From Acidimicrobiales bacterium (GTDB lineage: Bacteria > Actinomycetota > Acidimicrobiia > Acidimicrobiales > RAAP-2): 64,000 nt of DNA. The notes under the pieces were generated by a model. It had not been told where the DNA came from. It worked only from the letters and a program-made list of their open reading frames with translations, and made no database searches. Shown here one piece after another: positions 8,076 to 17,573 of the stretch; position 1 is the first letter of the stretch, and every line of letters starts with the position of its first letter. A program made the translations under genes and the position numbers. Where the stretch lies: positions 1-64,000 of the forward strand of contig JANYFR010000020.1 in NCBI GenBank assembly GCA_025362585.1, in the 5' to 3' direction.

Positions 8076-9407
8076 TTACTCTTCGCTGTTTTGCACCAAC
8101 TCCTCGAAGGCTTCGAGTTCCAGGATCTCGAAGGCGCCTTCGGGCAAGGCATCATCGTCGCTCACGCCCCACTTGGTGTCATTCATGGGCGTGGTCAGCC
8201 GATCGACCGCCTCGAGCTCGGGCAGCTCCTTCGCTCTCTTCGCTCCCCCGAGTTGTCGCACGCTCCTCGCCGCCGGAATGAGTCGACCCTCAATCGAACT
8301 GAGCATCGAGTTGTAGTCGCGCACCGTGGCGTCGATCGACTTGCCCATCTTCGCGACCGGTTCGGCAACGTTGCGAATTCGGTCGAATATCTTGTCGGCG
8401 ATCTGATAGATCTGCTCGGCGTTGACGGCGACCTGGTGTTGCTGGACGATCACGGCCACCGACCAGAGCAGCGACAGGAGCGTGGTCGGACCGGCGATCA
8501 CGACCCGTTGGTGCGCGGCATCGGCGTGGAGCTGGGGGTCCGCCTCGAAGGCGGCGGCGATCGCGGCGTCGCTCGGCACGAAGCAGACAGTGAACTCGGG
8601 CGCCGGCGTGATCCCCTCCCAGTAGCCCTTCTCGCGGAGCGCCTTCACGTGGCCCCGTAAGTCTCTCGCGTGCTTCATCATCAGCTCGCGTCGAGCGTCG
8701 CCGTCCTCGGTGTCGAGCGACTCTTCGAAGGCGGCGAACGGGAATTTCGCGTCGACGGCGAGTCGGATGCCGTTGGGCAAATTGACGACGCAGTCCGGTC
8801 GTTGGACGCGGCCCGCCCCGCTGGACCCGGTGACCTGCAACTCGAAGTCGACCTCTTCGCGAAGTCCCGATTTGACCATCACGTTGGCGAGCTGAATCTC
8901 GCCCCAGGCCCCACGTTGGCTCGATCGACCGAGCAACTGATTCAGCCGCTTGGTCTCGTCCTGCGTGCGCTGTTGCGCGCCCAAGAGCTCTTCGGCCTTA
9001 CTCTTCACATCGGCGAGTGCACCCGCGTTCTGGGTGTTGAAGTCGGCGAGATTCTTTTTGTACTCGCCGAGCAACGTCTCGAGCGGTTTGAGGGTCGAGT
9101 CGAGCTTGGACTCTCGTAGACGGCCGACCTCTTCTTGGGAGAGGTTGAACTGCGCCACGGTCTGGGCCAGCACTCGGTTGGAGAGATTCTCAAACGTCTG
9201 TTCCAGATTTTCGATGGCCGCCGCGTGGTCGATGCGCTGACGTGCCAACTGATCGTTCGCGGCCGCGAGCTGTGACGCTCGCACCGCAAGATCGGACGTC
9301 AACGCGGCCAGCTCGTCGCGCAGTGCTTGGGCGCGCCGTTGCGAGAGTGCCCACGTCACGGCCACTCCCAGGGCGAGGCCCCCCAAGCCCGCGATTACTC
9401 CGATCAT
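8076..9407 (-). CDS. rmuC: RmuC family DNA recombination protein
   Basis: A 443-residue protein with an N-terminal membrane helix (GVIAGLGGLALGVAVTWAL), a long coiled-coil region (residues 25-150) and a PD-(D/E)xK-like nuclease core at QRPDCVVNLPNG and AVDAKFPF. RmuC limits DNA inversion and rearrangement at short repeats in E. coli. The ATG at 9407 follows GAAAGGGA. The closing acidic tail (EEFELVQNSEE-type, rich in Glu) is ordinary. It is divergent from phoU, with a 66-bp shared promoter region. Confidence 0.88.
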   Translation of the reverse strand: MIGVIAGLGGLALGVAVTWALSQRRAQALRDELAALTSDLAVRASQLAAANDQLARQRIDHAAAIENLEQTFENLSNRVLAQTVAQFNLSQEEVGRLRESKLDSTLKPLETLLGEYKKNLADFNTQNAGALADVKSKAEELLGAQQRTQDETKRLNQLLGRSSQRGAWGEIQLANVMVKSGLREEVDFELQVTGSSGAGRVQRPDCVVNLPNGIRLAVDAKFPFAAFEESLDTEDGDARRELMMKHARDLRGHVKALREKGYWEGITPAPEFTVCFVPSDAAIAAAFEADPQLHADAAHQRVVIAGPTTLLSLLWSVAVIVQQHQVAVNAEQIYQIADKIFDRIRNVAEPVAKMGKSIDATVRDYNSMLSSIEGRLIPAARSVRQLGGAKRAKELPELEAVDRLTTPMNDTKWGVSDDDALPEGAFEILELEAFEELVQNSEE

Positions 9408-9473
9408 CCAATCCCTTTCGACGTGACACCCCCACCCTAGATAGGCCCTGTAACGCGGCGATAGCCTTTGTCC

Positions 9474-11173
<1,700 letters not shown>

Positions 11174-11179
11174 CTAGGA

Positions 11180-12397
11180 CTAGGCGCCGTCGAGACCAAA
11201 CGCGGTGTGCAGGTGGCGCACGGCCTCCGCGACCCGATCGGCGCGCAAGACGCACGAGATGCGGATCGAACTGGTCGAGATCATCTCGATGTTGATGCCG
11301 TTCGTGGACAGTGTCTCGAACATCAGTGCGGTCACGCCCGGGTTCGACTTCATGCCGGCGCCGACAATTGACACCCGTCCGATGTTGTCGTCACTCGTGA
11401 CCTGCGCGGCGCCGATCTCGTCCTTCACCTTCTCGCACGCCACGATGGCGGCGGCGAGGTCGGTCTTGCCCACGGTAAATGAGATGTCGGTCATTCCATT
11501 CAGGCTGGTGTTCTGGACGATCATGTCAACGTTGATACCTCGATCGGCGAGCTCGCGAAATAGCTTGGCCGCAATGCCCGGTCGGTCCGGCACTCCACTG
11601 ACGGTGATCTTGGCCTCCGATGTGTCATCGGTCACGGCCGAGACGACGGCTTCTTCCATAGTCGGGTCCTCCTCCACAATCCACGTACCTGGCTCCCAGG
11701 TGAAACTTGAACGCACGTGCAACGGCACCGAATGGCGCCGCGCGAACTCGACCGAACGAAGCATCAGCACTCGCCCGCCCGTGGCGGCGATTTCCATCAT
11801 CTCGTCAAACGACACTCTCGGGAGGCGACGGGCCTTGGCGACCACGCGAGGGTCCGCCGAGAAGACGCCGGTCACGTCGGTGTAGATCTCACAGACGTCC
11901 GCACCGAGCGCCGCGGCCAGGGCCACGGCGGTCACGTCAGACCCGCCGCGTCCGAGCGTCGTAATGTCGCGCTCGGTCGACACGCCCTGAAAGCCAGCGA
12001 CGACGGGGACGAGCCCAGCGGCGAGGGCCTCGCGGATCCGTTCGGGGCGCATTTCGAGGATCTTGGCGCGGGTGTGCTCGGAGTCGGTGATGATGCCGGC
12101 CTGGCTGCCGGTGAAGGAGGCGGACTCCACGCCGCACGCGCCGAGCGCCATGCTCACCAGTGCCATTGAAATTCGTTCCCCCGCGGTCAGCAACATGTCG
12201 AGTTCGCGCGGCGGGCGCGTCGGCGAGACGTCGTCGGCGAGACGGATCAGGTCGTCGGTGAACTTACCCATCGCCGAAACGACGACGACGACGTCGTGAC
12301 CGGCCGCCCGCGTGCGCGCGACGTGGTCGGCCACCGAGCGGATCCTCTCGGCGTCACCCACGGAGGTGCCACCAAACTTCTGAACGATCAGCGCCAT
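11180..12397 (-). CDS. lysC: Aspartate kinase
   Basis: A 405-residue enzyme that phosphorylates aspartate. The N-terminal kinase domain starts IVQKFGGTSVGDAERI and has TLGRGGSDVTAVALA. Two C-terminal ACT domains follow (ITVSGVPDRPGIAAKLF and VSIVGAGMKSNPGVTALMF), the usual site of feedback inhibition by lysine and threonine. An internal start giving the beta subunit, as in Corynebacterium, is possible but not shown. ATG at 12397 has no clear ribosome site, so the mRNA may be leaderless. First gene of the ask-asd operon. Confidence 0.96.
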   Translation of the reverse strand: MALIVQKFGGTSVGDAERIRSVADHVARTRAAGHDVVVVVSAMGKFTDDLIRLADDVSPTRPPRELDMLLTAGERISMALVSMALGACGVESASFTGSQAGIITDSEHTRAKILEMRPERIREALAAGLVPVVAGFQGVSTERDITTLGRGGSDVTAVALAAALGADVCEIYTDVTGVFSADPRVVAKARRLPRVSFDEMMEIAATGGRVLMLRSVEFARRHSVPLHVRSSFTWEPGTWIVEEDPTMEEAVVSAVTDDTSEAKITVSGVPDRPGIAAKLFRELADRGINVDMIVQNTSLNGMTDISFTVGKTDLAAAIVACEKVKDEIGAAQVTSDDNIGRVSIVGAGMKSNPGVTALMFETLSTNGINIEMISTSSIRISCVLRADRVAEAVRHLHTAFGLDGA

Positions 12398-12457
12398 GGC
12401 GACCAAGGTTAGTTGAGGCAATTGAGCCACTTCCGAGTGGCTAGTACTGTCTTTCGA

Positions 12458-13315
12458 ATGGCTACTTCAAAACGTGAACGTCAGAAGGCCGCGCGCCGCG
12501 AGAAGATGGAACAGATGCAGCGCGCCGCCAAACGGCGCCAATCGACCCGTCGTTTGATCATCATTGGCTTCGTCGCCGTCCTGGTGCTCGGCACGGGTGC
12601 ACTGCTCTTCACCGGTAACGCCAAGACCTCCGCAGTAACAACCACGTCCACGGCCACCTCCACCACGTCCTCCACCACCACGACGACGATTGCCTCGTCG
12701 GTCGCGAGGGCCGACCAAGCGAAGGCCAACGCCCTCGCGGTCGCCGCGGGCTGCCCGGCCTCGCTCGCGACCAAGGTCAACAAGCTCACGTGGTCCAAGG
12801 CACCCAAAATGACTATTAGCAAAGGGAAGACGTACGACGCCCACTTCGTCACCACGGCCGGGTCGTTTGTCGTGCAACTCGATGCGTCGACGGCCCCGAT
12901 TTCCGTCAACAACTTTGTCTTTCTCGCCAGGCACAAGTTCTATAGCTGCGTGGTCTTCCACCGGGTCATCCCCGGTTTCGTGATCCAGGGAGGCGACCCC
13001 ACGGGCACCGGCCAGGGCGGCCCCGGCTACACGATCGCCGACGAGCTGCCGACATTGGGGGCGCCGACCTACCCGCTGTACTCGCTGGCCATGGCGAACA
13101 CCGGACAGCCCCACAGTGGGGGCAGCCAGTTCTTTATCGTCACCGGCGTACAGGGCGAGGCGCTGCCGGCGTCGTATTCGCTCTTTGGAAAGGTCGTCAG
13201 CGGACAGAACGTCGTGAAGACCATCAACGCCGAAGGCAATCCCGCGACGGCGAGCGGTGGGGTGCCACCGATCGTCGAGCACCGCATGCTGTCCGTTACG
13301 ATCACCGAAAAGTAG
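12458..13315 (+). CDS. Membrane-anchored cyclophilin-type peptidyl-prolyl isomerase
   Basis: A 285-residue protein with a basic cytoplasmic head (residues 1-30), one transmembrane helix (LIIIGFVAVLVLGTGALLF), a Thr/Ser-rich linker (residues 53-80) and a cyclophilin domain from about 120. Cyclophilin motifs VVFHRVIPGFVIQGGDP, GSQFFIV and SLFGKVV are present, with Arg and Phe of the catalytic core kept. It should isomerise proline bonds in exported proteins outside the membrane. Five bases separate it from a second, soluble cyclophilin. Confidence 0.9.
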   Translation: MATSKRERQKAARREKMEQMQRAAKRRQSTRRLIIIGFVAVLVLGTGALLFTGNAKTSAVTTTSTATSTTSSTTTTTIASSVARADQAKANALAVAAGCPASLATKVNKLTWSKAPKMTISKGKTYDAHFVTTAGSFVVQLDASTAPISVNNFVFLARHKFYSCVVFHRVIPGFVIQGGDPTGTGQGGPGYTIADELPTLGAPTYPLYSLAMANTGQPHSGGSQFFIVTGVQGEALPASYSLFGKVVSGQNVVKTINAEGNPATASGGVPPIVEHRMLSVTITEK

Positions 13316-13320
13316 GCCAC

Positions 13321-13872
13321 ATGAGTGACAACATCCCCAACCCCGACGGATCGAGCGAGCGGCGCCAACGCTTTAGCGCCGCGCCGCCCATGATCATCGA
13401 CCCGACCAAGACCTACACCGCCACCATGGTGACGTCCCAGGGAACCCTGGAGATCCTCCTCGACCCCCTGGCGGCGCCCGTCACCGTCAACAGTTTCGTC
13501 TTTCTCGCCCGCTGGCACTACTACGACGGCATCGTGTTCCATCGGGTCATCCCGGGCTTCGTGCTGCAGGGCGGCGACCCCGAGGGCACGGGCGCTGGGG
13601 GGCCGGGCTACCGCTTCGATGACGAGTTGCCCAAGGCCGGTCGTTACGAACTCGGCTCGCTCGCGATGGCCAACGCGGGCCCGAACACTAACGGCTCACA
13701 GTTCTTCGTGATATCGGGACCCGACGGCATGCGACTGCCTCCGCTCTACGCTCTCTTCGGCAAGGTCGTCAAGGGCCTCGACGTGGTCGCGACTATCAAC
13801 GATATTGGCACGCCGTTGGGCAAACCGAAGCACGACGTCGTCATTGAGTCGGTCACCATCACCGAGTCCTAG
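13321..13872 (+). CDS. Cytosolic cyclophilin-type peptidyl-prolyl isomerase
   Basis: A 183-residue cyclophilin without signal or membrane segment. IVFHRVIPGFVLQGGDP, GSQFFVI and ALFGKVVKGLDVV match the active-site blocks. It starts 5 bp after the membrane-anchored paralogue, so the two form an operon that probably arose by duplication and serves both sides of the membrane. It converges with the next gene with a 4-bp overlap. Confidence 0.92.
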   Translation: MSDNIPNPDGSSERRQRFSAAPPMIIDPTKTYTATMVTSQGTLEILLDPLAAPVTVNSFVFLARWHYYDGIVFHRVIPGFVLQGGDPEGTGAGGPGYRFDDELPKAGRYELGSLAMANAGPNTNGSQFFVISGPDGMRLPPLYALFGKVVKGLDVVATINDIGTPLGKPKHDVVIESVTITES

Positions 13873-14492
13873 AGCGTCGCGACGTCCGGTCCGCGCGTCA
13901 CGACGACGTCGTCATTGATGACGCGCCACGACGCGCCGTCCCACGCGACGACTCCTTGGCGCCCGAGCACCACCAACGCGACGTCCGACGCCAGTAGCGA
14001 CCTCGTTCTCGCGGTCTGCTCCTCGGTCGCCGCCACGGCGAAGGCGACGCCGCGGCGATAGCCGAGGCCGGTCGTCGGCGCCCCGCCGCGGGGATCGATC
14101 ATCACCTCGCCGAGCACCGTGGCAACCGACCCGATCGCCACCAGGCACGCCGCGCGCTCGAGCGATTCGCCGACGGGCGTCGCCCGCCACGTCGCGCGGG
14201 CGTGCAGCGGTGAACCGTCGCAGAGCACGACCAGGTCGGCGGCGCCAATCCGTTGGACGAAGGAGGGGTCGTGACTCGCTGCCCGGTCATCAATCATGAG
14301 CGCCTCGACCGCGTAGCCAAACTCCTCGCAGAGGCTCGCCACCGCGTTCGCCGCGTCGCCACTTCCGACGAACGCGGCCGCCGTCGGTACCACCACCACG
14401 TGGGCCCCTTCGCGCAACGCCAGTCGCTCGTTGTCACGCAGTTCGTGCGCGAGGGCGTCGAGGGAGCCGACGGCCATGGTCATCGTGCGCAC
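13869..14492 (-). CDS. Hypothetical protein, resembling peptidase S51/class I amidotransferase fold
   Basis: The 207-residue product has alternating strands and helices similar to S51 peptidases: HVVVVPTAAAF, then YAVEALMIDDR, then AADLVVLCDGSP, then CLVAIGSVATVLGEVMIDPRGG. In active S51 enzymes the fourth block carries a Gly-x-Ser-Ala-Gly nucleophile elbow; here it reads AIGSVATVLGE, so the catalytic serine may be missing or shifted. The start is uncertain among GTG 14492 and two ATG codons within 15 bp. Function unknown. Confidence 0.6.
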   Translation of the reverse strand: MRTMTMAVGSLDALAHELRDNERLALREGAHVVVVPTAAAFVGSGDAANAVASLCEEFGYAVEALMIDDRAASHDPSFVQRIGAADLVVLCDGSPLHARATWRATPVGESLERAACLVAIGSVATVLGEVMIDPRGGAPTTGLGYRRGVAFAVAATEEQTARTRSLLASDVALVVLGRQGVVAWDGASWRVINDDVVVTRGPDVATL

Positions 14493-14544
14493 GCGTGCAG
14501 TCTCGCAGAACGGTCACGCGGAACGTTCCAACTAATGTCGCACC

Positions 14545-15399
14545 ATGAGCTTCCAGCGAGTCGGCATCCTCGGTTCGGGCATCATGGGCAGCGGCATCGC
14601 GGAAGTGGCGGCCGCCGCCGGCGCCGTGGTGATCGTACGAAGCCGATCCCAGGGAACGGCCAACGCCATGCTCGCTGGTCTGGAGAAGTCGCTCGCCAAA
14701 CAGGTGGAACGCGGCAAGCGCACCCGCGAAGAAGCGGACGACCTCCGCTCTCGGGTCAGCGCCACCACCAGACTGGCCGACCTCGCCGACTGCGACCTCG
14801 TGATCGAGTCCATTGTCGAAGACCTCGATGCCAAACGCGCGCTGTTCAATGAACTCAATCACCTCATCAATCCCGACGCGATCCTCGCCACCAACACCTC
14901 GACGCTCTCGGTGATTGAGTTGGCCATGGAGACGTCGCGGCCCGATCGCGTCTGCGGCATCCACTTCTTCAACCCCGCTCCCCTCATGTCCATCGTCGAA
15001 GTGGTGCGCCCGCTCTGTGCGAGCGGCGCGACGATCGACGCCGTCACTGCTTTCGTGGTGGCCTGCGGCAAGGAGCCGGTGCACGTGAAGGACCAGGCCG
15101 GCTTCGTGGTGAACGCCCTCCTCTTCCCCTACCTCAACAACGCCGTGCGCCTCTTGGAGCAGGGCGTGGCCTCGAAGGAGGACATCGACGCGGCGATGAA
15201 GGGCGGGTGCGGATTCCCCATGGGCCCCTTCGCGCTGCTCGACCTCGTAGGCCTCGACACGTCACTCGCGATCCTCGACGCGCTGCACTCGGAGTTTGCC
15301 GAGGCGAACTTCGCCCCGGTGCCGCTGCTGCGTCGAATGGTGAGCGCCGGACAGCTCGGCCGAAAGTCCGGCCAGGGATTCTACGATTACCGTCAGTAG
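14545..15399 (+). CDS. hbd: 3-hydroxybutyryl-CoA dehydrogenase
   Basis: A 284-residue NAD(P)-dependent dehydrogenase that reduces acetoacetyl-CoA to 3-hydroxybutyryl-CoA or the reverse. The Rossmann loop is ILGSGIMGSGIAE; the catalytic His-Glu pair lies in IHFFNPAP and the SIVEV segment; the C-terminal domain has QAGFVVNALLFPYLN. It sits 25 bp before the ethylmalonyl-CoA mutase gene on the same strand, which places it in the acetyl-CoA assimilation cluster together with the thiolase at 21155 and Ccr at 19676. Confidence 0.93.
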   Translation: MSFQRVGILGSGIMGSGIAEVAAAAGAVVIVRSRSQGTANAMLAGLEKSLAKQVERGKRTREEADDLRSRVSATTRLADLADCDLVIESIVEDLDAKRALFNELNHLINPDAILATNTSTLSVIELAMETSRPDRVCGIHFFNPAPLMSIVEVVRPLCASGATIDAVTAFVVACGKEPVHVKDQAGFVVNALLFPYLNNAVRLLEQGVASKEDIDAAMKGGCGFPMGPFALLDLVGLDTSLAILDALHSEFAEANFAPVPLLRRMVSAGQLGRKSGQGFYDYRQ

Positions 15400-15424
15400 T
15401 GAGTTCGTTCGTTGAGGGGGGCAC

Positions 15425-17392
15425 GTGGTTGATCGTTCGACGCCGTGGGTGATGCGAACCTATTCGGGCCACTCGACTGCCGTGAAGTCCAACGAGCTCT
15501 ACCGGAGCAACCTCGCCAAGGGCCAGACGGGCCTCTCGATCGCCTTCGACCTGCCAACCCAGACCGGCTACGACCCCGACGACCCCGAGGCGGCTGGCGA
15601 GGTCGGCAAAGTGGGCGTACCGGTGGCGCACTTGGGCCATATGCGCCAACTCCTCGACGGCATACCCCTCGGCGAGATGAACACCTCCATGACGATCAAC
15701 GCGACCGCCGCCTGGCTCTGGGGCCTGTACCTCGCGCTCGCCGACGAGCAGGGCGTCGAATTGGCGACGCTGCAGGGCACGACCCAGAACGACATCGTCA
15801 AGGAGTACCTCAGCCGCGGCACGTACATCTTCGCCCCCGAACCGTCCAAGCGGCTGATCGTCGACATGATCGCCTACGGCATCGACCACACCGCCCGGTG
15901 GAACCCGATCAACGTCTGCAGCTACCACCTCCAGGAGGCCGGGGCGACGCCGGTCCAGGAGATCGCCTACGCCCTGGCGACGGCGGTCGACATCCTCGAC
16001 GCGGTGCGCGACTCGGGCAAGGTCGAAGCCAGTCAGATGGCCCGGGTTGTCGGGCGCATGTCGTTCTTCGTGAACGCCGGGGTCCGCTTCATCGAGGAGG
16101 TGGCGAAGGTCCGCACCTTCACCGCCATGTGGGACGACATCTGCCGGACCCGTTACGGCGTGCAGGATCCCTCGCTGCGCCGGTTTCGCTACGGCGTCCA
16201 GGTGAACTCGCTCGGACTCACTGAACAACAGCCCGAGAACAACGTGCAACGCATCGTGCTCGAAATGCTCGGCGTCGCGCTGTCGGCCGACGCGCGGGCG
16301 CGCGCCATCCAACTCCCGGCCTGGAACGAGGCGTTGGGCCTGCCCCGACCCTGGGACCAGCAGTGGAGCTTACGAATCCAGCAGGTGTTGGCTTACGAGA
16401 GTGACCTGCTCGAGTACCCCGATCTCTTCGCTGGCTCGCAGGTCATGGACGCGAAGGTGCGCGAGCTCACGCTGGGCGCCAAGGTGGAACTGGACGAGGT
16501 CCTGGCGCTCGGGGGCGCCTTCAACGCCATCGACGAACTGAAGAGCCGACTCGTCAAGAGTCAGTCCGAGCGGGTGGCCCGGATCGAATCGGGTGAGCAG
16601 ATCGTCGTCGGCGTCAACCGGTTCACGGAGACCGCCGAATCGCCGCTCACGAGTGACCCGACGTTCGACGCGATCATGACCGTCGACCCCGCCACCGAGC
16701 ACGAACTACGCGAGGACGTGGCGACGTGGCGACGCTCGCGCGACGGTGCGGCGGTCGACGCGGCGCTCGCCGAACTGGTGCGGGTCGCGCGCAGCGCCGA
16801 TACGCGCGACAACATCATGGTGCCGACGATCGCCCTGGCGAAGGTCGGTGGCACGACCGGCGAGTGGGCGAACGCCCTGCGCGCCATCTTCGGCGTCTAC
16901 CGGGCGCCGACCGGGGTCGGTTCGGGCGTGGCCGGTCGCGGGCCGCTCTTCGCTCTCCTGGTCGAGCGATCTCGCGCGATCACGGAGCGACGCGGCGCAC
17001 CACCGAAGCTCCTCGTCGCCAAACCCGGTCTCGACGGCCACTCCAACGGCGCCGAACAGATCGCCGTCGCCGCACGCGACGCCGGGTTCGAGGTCGTCTA
17101 CCAGGGCATCCGTATGTCACCCGAGGAGATCGTGGCGACCGCCCGTGACGAGGACGTTGACGTCGTGGGCATCTCCATCCTCTCGGGTTCGCACCTCGAC
17201 CTCGTGCCCCGGGTCATCGACGGCCTTCGAGCGGCGGGGGTGGAGGCGAAGGTGGTCGTCGGCGGCATCGTGCCCGCCAACGACGCCAGCGTGCTGCGCG
17301 CCAATGGCGTCGCCGCGGTGTACACGCCCAAGGACTACTCGCTCGGCGCGATCATGAGCGACCTGCTCTCGATGGTCGAGTCGACTAGTTGA
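15425..17392 (+). CDS. ecm: Ethylmalonyl-CoA mutase (coenzyme B12-dependent)
   Basis: A 655-residue single-chain mutase with a TIM-barrel domain (1-520) and a C-terminal cobalamin domain (about 525-650; LDGHSNGAEQI holds the B12-ligand His in DxHxxG). I call it ethylmalonyl-CoA mutase rather than methylmalonyl-CoA mutase because it opens VMRTYSGHSTA and continues FDLPTQTGYDPDDPE, as in proteobacterial and streptomycete Ecm; methylmalonyl mutases have YAGFST and a different following block. It would convert (2R)-ethylmalonyl-CoA to methylsuccinyl-CoA. GTG at 15425 follows GAGGGGG. The neighbouring Ccr and epimerase support the call. Its stop overlaps the epsilon-subunit gene. Confidence 0.9.
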   Translation: MVDRSTPWVMRTYSGHSTAVKSNELYRSNLAKGQTGLSIAFDLPTQTGYDPDDPEAAGEVGKVGVPVAHLGHMRQLLDGIPLGEMNTSMTINATAAWLWGLYLALADEQGVELATLQGTTQNDIVKEYLSRGTYIFAPEPSKRLIVDMIAYGIDHTARWNPINVCSYHLQEAGATPVQEIAYALATAVDILDAVRDSGKVEASQMARVVGRMSFFVNAGVRFIEEVAKVRTFTAMWDDICRTRYGVQDPSLRRFRYGVQVNSLGLTEQQPENNVQRIVLEMLGVALSADARARAIQLPAWNEALGLPRPWDQQWSLRIQQVLAYESDLLEYPDLFAGSQVMDAKVRELTLGAKVELDEVLALGGAFNAIDELKSRLVKSQSERVARIESGEQIVVGVNRFTETAESPLTSDPTFDAIMTVDPATEHELREDVATWRRSRDGAAVDAALAELVRVARSADTRDNIMVPTIALAKVGGTTGEWANALRAIFGVYRAPTGVGSGVAGRGPLFALLVERSRAITERRGAPPKLLVAKPGLDGHSNGAEQIAVAARDAGFEVVYQGIRMSPEEIVATARDEDVDVVGISILSGSHLDLVPRVIDGLRAAGVEAKVVVGGIVPANDASVLRANGVAAVYTPKDYSLGAIMSDLLSMVESTS

Positions 17393-17573
17393 GCGGGTGG
17401 GGTCGCCGGTTGGCGAAGCGCCCGGCGTTGAACCAGCGTCCCGAGAAGCGCCAGACCGGGACCTCGTCAACGGCCACCGGCTTCGCGTGGCCCAGGATCT
17501 CGTGGGCGGCGGCGGTGATCGCGGCGAGGTCGTCGGGCGACACTCCGGGACGTGGTGTCAGTCCGTAGTTCAC
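17385..17573 (-). CDS. Acyl-CoA carboxylase epsilon subunit
   Basis: A 62-residue protein matching small actinobacterial carboxylase epsilon subunits: residues 12-25 (SPDDLAAITAAAHE) resemble the usual helix, and the end VWRFSGRWFNAGRF is the conserved C-terminal block. Such subunits stabilise the alpha-beta propionyl/acetyl-CoA carboxylase complex. GTG at 17573 overlaps the beta-subunit stop (GTGA), so production is coupled. Its own stop overlaps ecm on the other strand by 8 bp. Confidence 0.85.
   Translation of the reverse strand: MNYGLTPRPGVSPDDLAAITAAAHEILGHAKPVAVDEVPVWRFSGRWFNAGRFANRRPHPLN

Noticed and set aside
12650-12690. Short-period repeat as a microsatellite or CRISPR-like array
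   Set aside because: It encodes the Thr/Ser linker of the membrane-anchored cyclophilin (ACC/TCC codons), not an array with spacers.
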